From contig JAQVEG010000002.1 in NCBI GenBank assembly GCA_028697725.1, positions 86,223 through 142,182 of the forward strand: 55,960 nucleotides of DNA, given 5' to 3'. The stretch is from Anaerostipes sp. Its GTDB lineage: Bacteria > Bacillota > Clostridia > Lachnospirales > Lachnospiraceae. Below, piece by piece: positions 1 through 8,630 of this stretch; within the stretch, counting starts at the first letter, position 1; each line of letters starts with the position of its first letter. The position numbers and the translations under genes are program-made. The notes under the pieces were generated by a model, which saw only the letters and a program-made list of their open reading frames with translations, did no database searches and was not told the origin of the DNA.

Positions 1-40
1 GTGGAATTTACACTGAACTAACTATACCACAAATCAAATA

Positions 41-72
41 AAAAGCAAAGAATGAGATCCTTCTTTGCTTTT
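41..72 (-). terminator. Terminator after the pst-pho operon
   Basis: A 12-bp perfect stem (41-52 with 61-72) with an 8-nt loop lies directly after the stop codon of the sensor kinase gene. On the minus strand it is followed by a T-rich stretch. This is the expected end of the phosphate operon. Confidence 0.85.
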
Positions 73-75
73 TAT

Positions 76-1749
76 TTATTCGCTTTTTACTGGATAAAAA
101 GAAACAGTAAATTTAGTTCCTTTTCCCACTGTACTATCTAAATCTATTTTTGCATGATGAAGCTTTGCTGCATGTTTTACAATGGACAATCCAAGACCTG
201 TTCCTTTTCGTTCACTTGAATGACTTTTATCTACTCGATAAAATCGCTCAAACACACGACTTTGATCTTCATTTGGAATTCCAATTCCATTATCTTCCAC
301 AATTACAGTGGAAATACCATTCATCTTTGAAACCGTTACAACGACCTTTCCCCCAGGATTGTTATATTTGATTCCATTTCCCATAAGATTATAGAACATA
401 TCATATAGAACCTGTTTAATCCCTTCAATCTTTGTAGGGGTTCCAATGACATTTAACTGTACCTGCTGCTTTCTGGCTTTCATTCTTAATGACTCTTGAA
501 TTTCTTGAATCAACTGGTATAAATCAATCTCTGTACGCTCTAAATCAAGTTCATTTTCATCTAATTTTGATATCTTAATAATATCATCTATCATATCTAT
601 CATTCGCAGTGCTTCTTTATGAATTTTCCCTGAAAATCCTGCAATATCTTCTGGCTTTACAATTCCAGCCTGGATTAATTCCGCATATCCTGAAATTGTT
701 GTAAGGGGAGTTTTCAGTTCATGAGAAACATTTGCAGAAAATTCCTGTCTTAATGCCTCTCTTTTTTTCTTTTCTGTTACGTCCACAAGGAGTACCACAA
801 TCCCCCGAAGCTTTCCTTCGTCTAAAACTGGATTCGTCAAAATCATATAACGCCTGCCATGAAGTTTCATAGTTTCCTCGAAAGGTATTTGATTCACAGC
901 ATATTCAATAGATTTTCGCATACATTTACTACGACTGATTGCCATAATATTATGATTTTCACATTGTTCTTTTTTTATATTAAAAATATTCAATGCACTT
1001 TCATTGCATGTTAGTACAACCAAATCCTTATTTAAAACAAGAAATCCTTCGCTCATATTTGAAGTAATTGCCGAAAATTCCAGTTGTCTTTGCTTTAATT
1101 CTTTTACTTTATCCTCGATGGCAATATTTTGCTTATGAATTCGTCCCAACAAAGGTGCTAGTTCATCATAATACCTTTCATCCTCTGGATGCTCTAAATC
1201 AATTTTGTTAATGGGCTCCACAATTCTTTCTGTCAATACACGAGACAAAAAGAAGGAAAGCACTAGGACAAAGCCTGCCATCAACAAAGTAATAGGTATA
1301 ATATCCATGATCTGCTTATAGATGGTCTGTGTCTCCACTGCAAATCTTAATACCTTTCCACTGTCTAACTTTAATGCATAGTAATAAGTCTGCTTATTTA
1401 ACGTATCTGATATTCGGGTATTCTCCCCGATTCCAGCTTCCACTGCCTGCCGAAACTCTGGCCGATTTCCGTGATTAGGAAGACTTTTTGCTGGCTCTGA
1501 ACTGTCAAACTTCACCGTTCCGTCTATATTGATGAGCGTAATTCGAGTGCCAGAAATTCTATGATAATTTTCTAAGTTTTGATTCTCATCTTCATTCAAC
1601 GACTGCATCAAGTAGCTTGCTTCTGTCTGCACATTCTCTTTCATTTGGTCCATATATCTGTTATATGTTACAACAAGAAATAGCGCTCCAGTAAATAAAA
1701 TCGAAACGAAAGCAATATAAAGCATATTAGAATAAATCTTTCGTTTCAT
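76..1749 (-). CDS. phoR: PhoR-like sensor histidine kinase
   Basis: Membrane histidine kinase of 557 aa, predicted to sense phosphate status through the Pst/PhoU complex and phosphorylate the adjacent PhoP-like regulator. Visible parts in order: TM1 (about 10-28), an extracytoplasmic loop (31-150), TM2 (about 152-170), a PAS-like domain (about 225-325), a HisKA box with phosphoacceptor His343 in SHELKTP, and an HATPase_c domain with DNGIGIP and GTGLGLS motifs. The ATG is preceded by GGAGG and overlaps the end of the response regulator gene, so the two are translationally coupled. It is the last gene of the operon. Similar kinases serve other signals, but the pst-phoU context makes the PhoR role likely. 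Confidence 0.9.
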   Translation of the reverse strand: MKRKIYSNMLYIAFVSILFTGALFLVVTYNRYMDQMKENVQTEASYLMQSLNEDENQNLENYHRISGTRITLINIDGTVKFDSSEPAKSLPNHGNRPEFRQAVEAGIGENTRISDTLNKQTYYYALKLDSGKVLRFAVETQTIYKQIMDIIPITLLMAGFVLVLSFFLSRVLTERIVEPINKIDLEHPEDERYYDELAPLLGRIHKQNIAIEDKVKELKQRQLEFSAITSNMSEGFLVLNKDLVVLTCNESALNIFNIKKEQCENHNIMAISRSKCMRKSIEYAVNQIPFEETMKLHGRRYMILTNPVLDEGKLRGIVVLLVDVTEKKKREALRQEFSANVSHELKTPLTTISGYAELIQAGIVKPEDIAGFSGKIHKEALRMIDMIDDIIKISKLDENELDLERTEIDLYQLIQEIQESLRMKARKQQVQLNVIGTPTKIEGIKQVLYDMFYNLMGNGIKYNNPGGKVVVTVSKMNGISTVIVEDNGIGIPNEDQSRVFERFYRVDKSHSSERKGTGLGLSIVKHAAKLHHAKIDLDSTVGKGTKFTVSFYPVKSE

Positions 1750-2420
1750 TAATTTCCTCCAACACGATATCCAATTCCACGAACAGTTTCTATTAATTTT
1801 CCTGCAGATTTCAGCTTTTGTCTCAAGGTCCGAATGTGTACATCTACGGTACGTGTTTCACCATCAAAATCATATCCCCAAATGTTGGTTAATAATTGAT
1901 CTCTTGTCAACACATTTCCCTTACTCTCTACAAGCATACATAAAAGTTTAAATTCTTTATACGTCAAATCGACTTCTTCTTGGTCTACACTGACTTTATG
2001 TTTTGCAATTTGGATGCAGAGATTCCCAATTTCCAGGCATTCTTCCTGTCCTGTACCACTTCTTCGGAGTACCGCTTTGATCCTAGAAACAAGTTCCATC
2101 ATTCCAAATGGTTTTGTCACATAGTCATCCGCTCCACTGTCAAGACCTAATACCTTGTCATATTCGGCTCCTTTTGCCGTCATCATAATGACTGGTACAC
2201 TTTTTGTATCAACATTTCTTCTTATTTTCTTTAATATGCTGATTCCGTCTTCTCCAGGTAACATAATGTCTAAAAGTATAAGTTCTGGTTTTTCTCCATC
2301 TTTCATCTGGGCAAACATATCAGCTCCACTTTCAAAGCCCTTGGCATCAAACCCAGTGCTTTGAAGTGTATATATAACCAATTCGCGAATATTCGCGTCG
2401 TCTTCAACAATATAAATCAC
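1749..2420 (-). CDS. phoP: PhoP/PhoB-family response regulator
   Basis: OmpR/PhoB-type response regulator of 223 aa. The receiver domain (1-115) carries the phosphoacceptor Asp51 in LLDIMLPG and the conserved Lys in VTKPFG. The C-terminal winged helix (about 125-223) has the RTVDVHIRTLR recognition region. The start is GTG with a strong AAAGGAGG six bases upstream. It overlaps phoU by 4 nt and phoR by 1 nt. It is the obvious candidate to bind the Pho-box-like repeats seen upstream of pstS and ppk. Confidence 0.93.
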   Translation of the reverse strand: MIYIVEDDANIRELVIYTLQSTGFDAKGFESGADMFAQMKDGEKPELILLDIMLPGEDGISILKKIRRNVDTKSVPVIMMTAKGAEYDKVLGLDSGADDYVTKPFGMMELVSRIKAVLRRSGTGQEECLEIGNLCIQIAKHKVSVDQEEVDLTYKEFKLLCMLVESKGNVLTRDQLLTNIWGYDFDGETRTVDVHIRTLRQKLKSAGKLIETVRGIGYRVGGN

Positions 2421-3067
2421 AAACTTCCTCCTTTATATTCCCCAGTGATAGAATATTCAACCCACTCTGCGATGTTATTTGCATGATCTCCAATACGTTC
2501 AAAATACTTGGCAATCATAACAATAGCAACACATTCTTCTCCTTTCTTAGGATCTTCATGGATCAATTGGATAACTTCCTTTTTGACTTTTTCAAATAAA
2601 TCATCAACTTCATCATCCATATCTAATACTTTTCTAGCAGCCTCTAAATCCTTCTTTACAAAAGAATCCACACTCTTTGTTACCATCTTAATTGTAGCTC
2701 TTGCCATGTTGGCAATATGAGTATCTGCAATCACTTTTACAACACTTCTTTGCTGTACAATTCCTGCGATATCTCCACCTTGATCTCCAATACGTTCCAT
2801 ATCGGATACCATCTTAAGTGCAGCTGAAATCAGACGTAAATCTCGTGCCACTGGTTGTTGTTGTAATAAAAGCTTCATACACAAGCTTTCAATTTCTCTT
2901 TCCTTTTGGTTAATTTCCTCTTCGATGGCAATCATACTCTCGATTGTCTCTTTATCTTTTGTAGATACAACCTTTCCAGCATCTGTAATCATCTCTTCAC
3001 ATAATGCTCCAAGTCCAATCATCTCTACATTCAATCTGTCTAACTGACGGTCAAATCGATTTCTCAT
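2417..3067 (-). CDS. phoU: Phosphate transport regulator PhoU
   Basis: PhoU of 216 aa, a helical-bundle cytoplasmic protein that links PstSCAB to the PhoR kinase and restrains phosphate uptake. Two PhoU repeats are visible; each has a metal-binding-type motif near RIGDQGGDIA and RIGDHANNIAEW. The chosen ATG (MRNRFDRQL) sits behind GGGAGG. A longer reading to 3154 would run through pstB and has no ribosome site. It follows pstB by 1 nt and overlaps phoP. Confidence 0.95.
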   Translation of the reverse strand: MRNRFDRQLDRLNVEMIGLGALCEEMITDAGKVVSTKDKETIESMIAIEEEINQKEREIESLCMKLLLQQQPVARDLRLISAALKMVSDMERIGDQGGDIAGIVQQRSVVKVIADTHIANMARATIKMVTKSVDSFVKKDLEAARKVLDMDDEVDDLFEKVKKEVIQLIHEDPKKGEECVAIVMIAKYFERIGDHANNIAEWVEYSITGEYKGGSL

Positions 3068-3068
3068 C

Positions 3069-3821
3069 TTATCCAAACCTCCCTGTAATATAATCTTCTG
3101 TTTTCTTTTCCTTTGGATTAGAGAACAATTCTCCTGAATCGCCATACTCAACAACTTCTCCTAATAAGAAAAATGCTGTTTTATCAGAGATACGCACAGC
3201 TTGCTGCATATTATGTGTAACCATAATAATAGTATACTTTGATTTTAACTCAATCGCAAGGTCTTCAATCTTTGAGGTTGAAATTGGATCAAGTGCTGAG
3301 GTTGGTTCATCCATTAATAACACTTCTGGTTCTACTGCTAATGCTCTTGCAATACAAAGACGCTGCTGCTGTCCTCCAGACAGACCCAATGCATTTTTCT
3401 TCAAACGGTCTTTTAATTCATCCCAGATTGCAGCTCCTCTTAAAGACTTCTCAACAATTTCATCTAATTGTGCTTTGTTGTGAATTCCGTGGGTTCTAGG
3501 TCCATAAGCAATATTGTCATAAATACTCATTGGAAATGGATTTGGATTTTGAAATACCATTCCAACTCTTTTGCGAAGTACATTTACATCCATATTTCCG
3601 TAAATTTCTTCTCCGTCTAATTTTACTTCTCCTGTAATACGGCATCCTTCTACTAGGTCATTCATTCTGTTTAATGACTTTAGTAATGTAGATTTACCAC
3701 ATCCAGAAGGTCCAATAAATGCAGTGATTTCATTTGCAGGCAGATGAAGATTAATATCTTTTAATGCCTTAAAATCACCATAAAATAAATCTAAGTGGTC
3801 TACACTAAATTTTGTTTCCAT
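3069..3821 (-). CDS. pstB: Phosphate ABC transporter ATPase PstB
   Basis: ATP-binding subunit of the high-affinity phosphate importer, 250 aa. Walker [10 protein letters not shown] lies at 37-45; LSGGQQQR signature and [12 protein letters not shown] Walker B follow, then the H-loop in MVTHNMQQA. The start METKF was chosen because AAAGGA precedes it by 7 nt; the upstream in-frame ATG would overlap pstA and lacks a site. It lies 4 nt after pstA and 1 nt before phoU, in the usual pstSCAB-phoU order. Confidence 0.97.
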   Translation of the reverse strand: METKFSVDHLDLFYGDFKALKDINLHLPANEITAFIGPSGCGKSTLLKSLNRMNDLVEGCRITGEVKLDGEEIYGNMDVNVLRKRVGMVFQNPNPFPMSIYDNIAYGPRTHGIHNKAQLDEIVEKSLRGAAIWDELKDRLKKNALGLSGGQQQRLCIARALAVEPEVLLMDEPTSALDPISTSKIEDLAIELKSKYTIIMVTHNMQQAVRISDKTAFFLLGEVVEYGDSGELFSNPKEKKTEDYITGRFG

Positions 3822-3825
3822 GTTC

Positions 3826-4710
3826 TTATCCTTTCGAAATTCTCTTTGCAATCAGTGTTGATATTCCATTAATTAGTAATACCACAATCAACAATACAAC
3901 TGCAGTTGCATAAGACTGGTTAATATGCAGCCCTTCACTTGATAATACATACATATGGACAGCTAACGTTCTTCCTGATCCCATAATATTGGCTGGAATT
4001 TGTGCTACTGTTCCTGCTGTGTAAATAAGTGCCGCTGTCTCTCCTACAATTCTTCCTACTGCTAAGATTACTCCTGATAAAATACCAGGAACTGCAGAAG
4101 GTAATACAATACGAAATACCGTTCTTAATTTTCCTGCTCCAAGTCCAAAACTTCCTTGTCTAAAAGAATCTGGCACAGATTTTAACGCTTCTTCGCTTGT
4201 TCTCATGACAGAAGGTAAAATCATAATAGCAAGAGTTAAAGCTCCTGAAAATAATGATAATCCCATTTTCATTGTTGTTACAAAAAACAATAATCCAAAT
4301 AATCCAAATACAATTGATGGAATTCCTGATAATGTTTCTGCTGTAATTCTTACAACTCCAACTAATTTATTTCCTCTTTGTGCATATTCCACAAGATAAA
4401 TCGCTGCGAAAATTCCAAGGGGTACTGCAAATAAAAGAGCCAGAAGAGTCATAATAACAGTATTCACAATGGCAGGGAATAAAGATACATTGTCTGATGT
4501 ATAATTAAATGCAAACAAATCTGGTTTTAAATACGGAATTCCCTTGATTAAGATATAGCCAATTAATATAACTAATACAGCAACCGTAAAAATAATAGAT
4601 AATGTTGCAAGTAAATTTAAAACTAGTGATAAAGGTGTTTTTTTATAAGAAGCCATTCTTTGTTTCCACGATACTTGGTTGATTTTTTCTAATTTTGCTT
4701 CTTTTGCCAT
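3826..4710 (-). CDS. pstA: Phosphate ABC transporter permease PstA
   Basis: Membrane permease of 294 aa with about six TM segments and the binding-protein-dependent transport signature region ([24 protein letters not shown]), which contacts PstB. It pairs with PstC to form the phosphate channel. The N-terminal 25 residues are charged and cytoplasmic. The ATG has GAAAGGAG upstream. It lies 1 nt after pstC. Confidence 0.96.
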   Translation of the reverse strand: MAKEAKLEKINQVSWKQRMASYKKTPLSLVLNLLATLSIIFTVAVLVILIGYILIKGIPYLKPDLFAFNYTSDNVSLFPAIVNTVIMTLLALLFAVPLGIFAAIYLVEYAQRGNKLVGVVRITAETLSGIPSIVFGLFGLLFFVTTMKMGLSLFSGALTLAIMILPSVMRTSEEALKSVPDSFRQGSFGLGAGKLRTVFRIVLPSAVPGILSGVILAVGRIVGETAALIYTAGTVAQIPANIMGSGRTLAVHMYVLSSEGLHINQSYATAVVLLIVVLLINGISTLIAKRISKG

Positions 4711-4711
4711 T

Positions 4712-5563
4712 TTAGTTATTCTCCTTTCTCTTTAACGCTGCAAATGCAAGGTTAATAATTAAAATGAATACGAATAATACAACACCTGTTGCAATCAATG
4801 CCTCACGATGTAAATCAGTTGCATATCCCATTTCTAGTACAATGTTTGATGTCAAGGTACGAATACCATTTGTAAGTCCACTTGGCATTCTTGCCTGGTT
4901 ACCAGCAACCATAACCACTGCCATTGTTTCACCAATTGCTCGGCCAATTCCCAATACAACTCCAGCTAAAATTCCTGATTTTGCTGCTGGAAGTGTTGCA
5001 AAAAACACACTTCTTTCATGACTTGCTCCAAGAGCTAAAGATCCTTGGTAATAGCTGTCTGGTACTGCACGAATTGCACTTTCAGCAACTCCAATAATCG
5101 TTGGAAGAATCATAATTCCAAGTAGAATAGATGCAGTTAAAATACTATTACCTGTTCCTCCAAAATTCTCACGAATCATAGGAACTAACACAACCATACC
5201 AAAGAATCCATATACAACGGATGGAATTCCTGCCAATAACTCTGTGGCTGGTTTGATAAATTTATATAATTTCGGATTACAGAATCTAGCCATATATACA
5301 GCAGATAAAATTCCAATGGGAACACCAATAATAATGGCTCCTGCTGTAATGTATAAACTTCCTAATATCATAGGGAAAATGCCAAAGAGAAAATTCTTTG
5401 GCATCCAAACTTTGCCTAGCAAAAACTTACCAGCGCCGATTTTCCCAATGGCGGGAACCCCATTGATAAATAAGAAAGCACATATTAATACAACTGCTAA
5501 AATCGATGCACATGCTGCGATTAAGAATACGCCATGCATGATTTTCTCACTATACTTTTTCAT
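4712..5563 (-). CDS. pstC: Phosphate ABC transporter permease PstC
   Basis: Permease of 283 aa with about six TM segments; the EAA-like cytoplasmic loop is at SAIRAVPDSYYQGSLALGAS. It forms the membrane channel with PstA. The start MKKYSEK has GGAGA upstream. It lies 16 nt downstream of pstS and 1 nt upstream of pstA. Confidence 0.96.
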   Translation of the reverse strand: MKKYSEKIMHGVFLIAACASILAVVLICAFLFINGVPAIGKIGAGKFLLGKVWMPKNFLFGIFPMILGSLYITAGAIIIGVPIGILSAVYMARFCNPKLYKFIKPATELLAGIPSVVYGFFGMVVLVPMIRENFGGTGNSILTASILLGIMILPTIIGVAESAIRAVPDSYYQGSLALGASHERSVFFATLPAAKSGILAGVVLGIGRAIGETMAVVMVAGNQARMPSGLTNGIRTLTSNIVLEMGYATDLHREALIATGVVLFVFILIINLAFAALKRKENN

Positions 5564-5579
5564 TTATCGTCTCCAATTT

Positions 5580-6470
5580 CTATTTTAATACGTCATCCCA
5601 AGCTGTTGTTTTTCCTGTAAAGATAGCCTTTACTTGATCGCTTGTTAAGTCTGTGATGTCATTTCCTTTGTTTACTACAACTGCGATACCATCTTGAGCG
5701 ATTGCTTTTGCTGTTACACCCTTCTTTGTCTCACTATCTGCTAATTCACGAGATGCCATACCAATGTCACTTACACCTTCCACTGCATTAGATACACCTG
5801 TTGTTGAATCACTTTGCTGTACTTCAACTGTTGTGTCTTTGTTTGCCTTTTCATAAGCTTCTTTTAATTTTTCCATTACTGGAGTTACAGAAGAAGATCC
5901 TGAAACTGTAATTTTTCCTTTCACAGCTTTTCCACTATATGCTTTTGCATTGTCATCTACTGTGATATACCCGTTATCTTCAACAATCTTTTGTCCTTCT
6001 TTACTCATGATGTAATTAATGAAGTCTTGAGCTCCTGCTGATACTTTTGCTTTTGTTACAATGTTGAATGGACGAACAATTTTGTACTTTCCAGCCTTTA
6101 CATTTTTAACACTTGCCTCTGCTCCGTCAATCTTAACTGCTTTTACAGTGTCATCTAAAGAACCTAATGATATGTATCCAATTGCTGCATCATTTTCTCC
6201 AATGGTTGTCATCATAACTGAAGTTGAATTTGTAATCATAGCTTCTGTTGTTGTGTTGTCAACTTTTTCACCTTTTGAATTCTTTTCTTCAATTCCAAAA
6301 AGTTCAATAAATGCTCCTCTTGTTCCTGAACCATCTTCACGAGAAACCACAGTAATGTCTTTTCCTGCTGCTCCTTTTGATGAACTGTCTTTGCCAGAGC
6401 TTCCGCATCCAGCTAATAAACTTGTTGCTGCTACTGCAACTAATAATGTAGATAAAACTTTCTTTTTCAT
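5580..6470 (-). CDS. pstS: Phosphate-binding lipoprotein PstS, permuted domain order
   Basis: Phosphate-binding lipoprotein of 296 aa; the lipobox LLAGC places the lipidated Cys at residue 22. Phosphate-site motifs are SREDGSGTR (43-51) and GSSSVTP (191-197). The order is reversed from the usual PstS: the normally C-terminal half (SREDGSGTR to INYIMSKEGQ, about 39-170) comes first and the normally N-terminal half (GSSSVTP to IFTGKTTAW, about 187-296) second. It is the first gene of the operon with a Pho-box-like site upstream. The start has GGAGACAATCGAAA before the ATG. Confidence 0.93.
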   Translation of the reverse strand: MKKKVLSTLLVAVAATSLLAGCGSSGKDSSSKGAAGKDITVVSREDGSGTRGAFIELFGIEEKNSKGEKVDNTTTEAMITNSTSVMMTTIGENDAAIGYISLGSLDDTVKAVKIDGAEASVKNVKAGKYKIVRPFNIVTKAKVSAGAQDFINYIMSKEGQKIVEDNGYITVDDNAKAYSGKAVKGKITVSGSSSVTPVMEKLKEAYEKANKDTTVEVQQSDSTTGVSNAVEGVSDIGMASRELADSETKKGVTAKAIAQDGIAVVVNKGNDITDLTSDQVKAIFTGKTTAWDDVLK

Positions 6471-6535
6471 TTTCGATTGTCTCCTTTGACTAAATTAATG
6501 TTTGTGATTAGTATGTTCTTATCTTATCGGTCAAA

Positions 6536-6575
6536 TGTAAAATCCAAAAGCCATGTTATGTTAAATGAATGTAAA
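6536..6575 (-). promoter_or_regulatory. Pho-box-like repeats upstream of pstS
   Basis: On the minus strand TTTACA (6570-6575) and TTAACA (6559-6564) are exactly 11 bp apart, and another TTTACA lies at 6536-6541. B. subtilis-type PhoP sites are TT(A/T/C)A(C/T)A repeats spaced 11 bp. A -10-like TAAGAT (6521-6526) follows about 10 nt further on. Binding by the PhoP encoded in this operon is inferred. Confidence 0.65.
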
Positions 6576-6705
6576 GAATTTTACATTTGCAGTTTTCGGC
6601 TTATTTTCATTGTTTATTGCACATTTAGAAGTACAAAAAGAGCAGCAAATGCATTGGTTTTACATTTACTGCCCTTATAAATTTTACATTTATGTTTTAT
6701 TTCGT

Positions 6706-7968
6706 TTATCTTTTGTAGGTCACTTTTCCATCACAAATGGTACACATAATAGTCCCAGGAAGTTCCCATCCTATAAATGGTGAGTTACATGCCTTAGATT
6801 CAAAATGGTTTACCTTATGTAATTCCTTTTCATCAAAAATAACTAAATCTGCAGGTTTACCCACCTGAATTCTTCCCTGCTCTAAGTTGTATAACTTGGC
6901 TGGATTTACCGTCATCTTCTCTAATAGTTCCATCAATGACAAATGCCCTGGCTCCACAAGACTCTTGATTCCAAGTCCCAAAGATGTCTCAAGTCCGATA
7001 ATTCCACTTGGTGCATCTTCTAGTTTTCTTTCCTTTTCTTCTTTGGAATGAGGTGCATGATCTGTTGCTATCAATTCAATGGTTCCGTCTTTTAACCCTT
7101 CAATAATCGCTTCTTTATCTTCTTTGGTCCGAAGAGGTGGATTCATCTTGGCTAAAGTTCCATACGTCAATACATCTTCCTGAGTTAAAGTAAAGTGATG
7201 AGGCGATGCCTCTGCCACAACACTGGCTCCCTGTTTCTTTACTTCTCTTACATAATCCACAGCCTTCTTACTACTAATATGCTGAATATCCACAGTTGCT
7301 CCTGTTTCTAAGGCAATCTCACAGTCTCGTTTTACCATCACTGCCTCTGCCTCATCACTGGCACCACCAAATCCTAACTGGTCAGCTACCACTCCCGCAT
7401 TCACTCCCGGTTTTTTGATATATTTAGGATCTTCCTCATGAAGACTAATTGGCACATCTAGCTTTGCACAAATTTCCATAGCTTCTTTCACTAACTTCTC
7501 ATCCATCAAAGGAATCCCGTCATCTGTAAATCCCACTGCTCCATTGCGGTACAATTCTCTCATATCTGTGAGCTGCTTCCCTTGAAATCCCATGGATACA
7601 GCTCCTGTTTGAAGTAACTTTACAGGTAGCGTATTTACTCTTCGCAAAATATCATACAACGTATCTACACAGTCAACTACTGGTTTTGTATTCGCCATAC
7701 ATACAACAGTGGTAAATCCACCGGCTGCTGCCGCCTTACTTCCTGTCTTTAAGTCTTCCTTATATATAAATCCAGGATCTCGAAAATGTACATGAACATC
7801 AATGAATCCTGGTGCAACAATTTTTCCTGATGCATCAATTACCTGATCAAATTCATCACTGTCAACACTTCTAATTGACTGAATTTGATTTCCATTAATT
7901 ACAATATCAGTGACACGGTCCAGTTTTGTTTCTGGATCCAACACTCTTCCATTCTTTATAAGTATCAT
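6706..7968 (-). CDS. pyrC: Dihydroorotase
   Basis: Zinc amidohydrolase of 420 aa that interconverts carbamoyl-aspartate and dihydroorotate in pyrimidine synthesis. The metal motif DVHVHFRDPG gives His59 and His61; further His residues occur in SLHEED and QHISSKK, and the catalytic Asp is in ATDHAPHS. The length matches class I bacterial dihydroorotases. The ATG is preceded by AGGAGG. It stands alone, away from the other pyr genes; only carAB of that pathway is elsewhere in the window. Confidence 0.95.
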   Translation of the reverse strand: MILIKNGRVLDPETKLDRVTDIVINGNQIQSIRSVDSDEFDQVIDASGKIVAPGFIDVHVHFRDPGFIYKEDLKTGSKAAAAGGFTTVVCMANTKPVVDCVDTLYDILRRVNTLPVKLLQTGAVSMGFQGKQLTDMRELYRNGAVGFTDDGIPLMDEKLVKEAMEICAKLDVPISLHEEDPKYIKKPGVNAGVVADQLGFGGASDEAEAVMVKRDCEIALETGATVDIQHISSKKAVDYVREVKKQGASVVAEASPHHFTLTQEDVLTYGTLAKMNPPLRTKEDKEAIIEGLKDGTIELIATDHAPHSKEEKERKLEDAPSGIIGLETSLGLGIKSLVEPGHLSLMELLEKMTVNPAKLYNLEQGRIQVGKPADLVIFDEKELHKVNHFESKACNSPFIGWELPGTIMCTICDGKVTYKR

Positions 7969-8014
7969 AATTTCCTCCTGTTATTTTTTAATAGTATATC
8001 AAAATACCGAAAAA

Positions 8015-8040
8015 GAAGCCACATAAATAAATGTGACTTC
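8015..8040 (-). terminator. Terminator between the exported-protein gene and pyrC
   Basis: A 10-bp stem with one mismatch (8015-8024 with 8031-8040) and a 6-nt loop is followed on the minus strand by CTTTTTC. It lies just after the stop of the 147-aa gene. Confidence 0.7.
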
Positions 8041-8055
8041 AAAATAATCTTTCTT

Positions 8056-8499
8056 CTATTGTAACTCTTCTTGTACTGCCTCTATGGCATTCTTTACATC
8101 ATCATTAGAAATCTTCTTATCAGAGTTAATCTTAATAACAAAATTTCCTTTCTGTGTCTTAATTCCACCAACAACTTGATATGACACATCATCTTGCACT
8201 TCTGTTTCCATTGGTACAAAGTAATTGTCATCTACGTTCATAATATCACCAATGTTATATTCTACCTTTTGTTTGTCCAATGCAACAACCTCTTGTGAAA
8301 TAGTCTCATCCACATCTTCTTCTAAGATTTCTTCAGAATCTCCTTCTGATGCTGCATAAGTAACACTCATGTGTTCTACTTGGATTCCATTATCGGAAGC
8401 TTTTGTGTTCACTTTATTTTTAATAAAAAGTCCTCCAGCAACTGATAAGCATAACCCAACAACGATTAAAAACTTTTTATTGAATACTATCTTTCTCAT
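8056..8499 (-). CDS. Small exported or membrane-anchored acidic protein, unknown function
   Basis: Unrecognised 147-aa protein. A basic start (MRKIVFNKK) and one hydrophobic segment (about 9-26) look like an uncleaved signal anchor. Residues 45-75 are very acidic, and the C-terminal half (about 95-147) looks like a small folded domain ending in an amphipathic helix. There is no lipobox or known catalytic motif. A GGAGG site precedes the ATG. It stands between ppk and pyrC as its own unit with a terminator after it. Confidence 0.8.
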   Translation of the reverse strand: MRKIVFNKKFLIVVGLCLSVAGGLFIKNKVNTKASDNGIQVEHMSVTYAASEGDSEEILEEDVDETISQEVVALDKQKVEYNIGDIMNVDDNYFVPMETEVQDDVSYQVVGGIKTQKGNFVIKINSDKKISNDDVKNAIEAVQEELQ

Positions 8500-8630
8500 A
8501 ACTCTATCCTCCGATACATTTTATTTATCATGTGTACTATCTCACCTCATAGTATAAATGATTATAACATACAGTATACCCTATAATTATGTTTTTTTTC
8601 ATCCGAAACTATTACTTTTTTCTTATATTT

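Noticed and set aside
3067-3154. Longer N-termini for phoU, pstB, M16C, murD, mraZ and the small recombinase
   Set aside because: In each case the longer frame runs into the upstream gene or non-coding DNA and lacks a ribosome site, while an internal start has one at proper distance.
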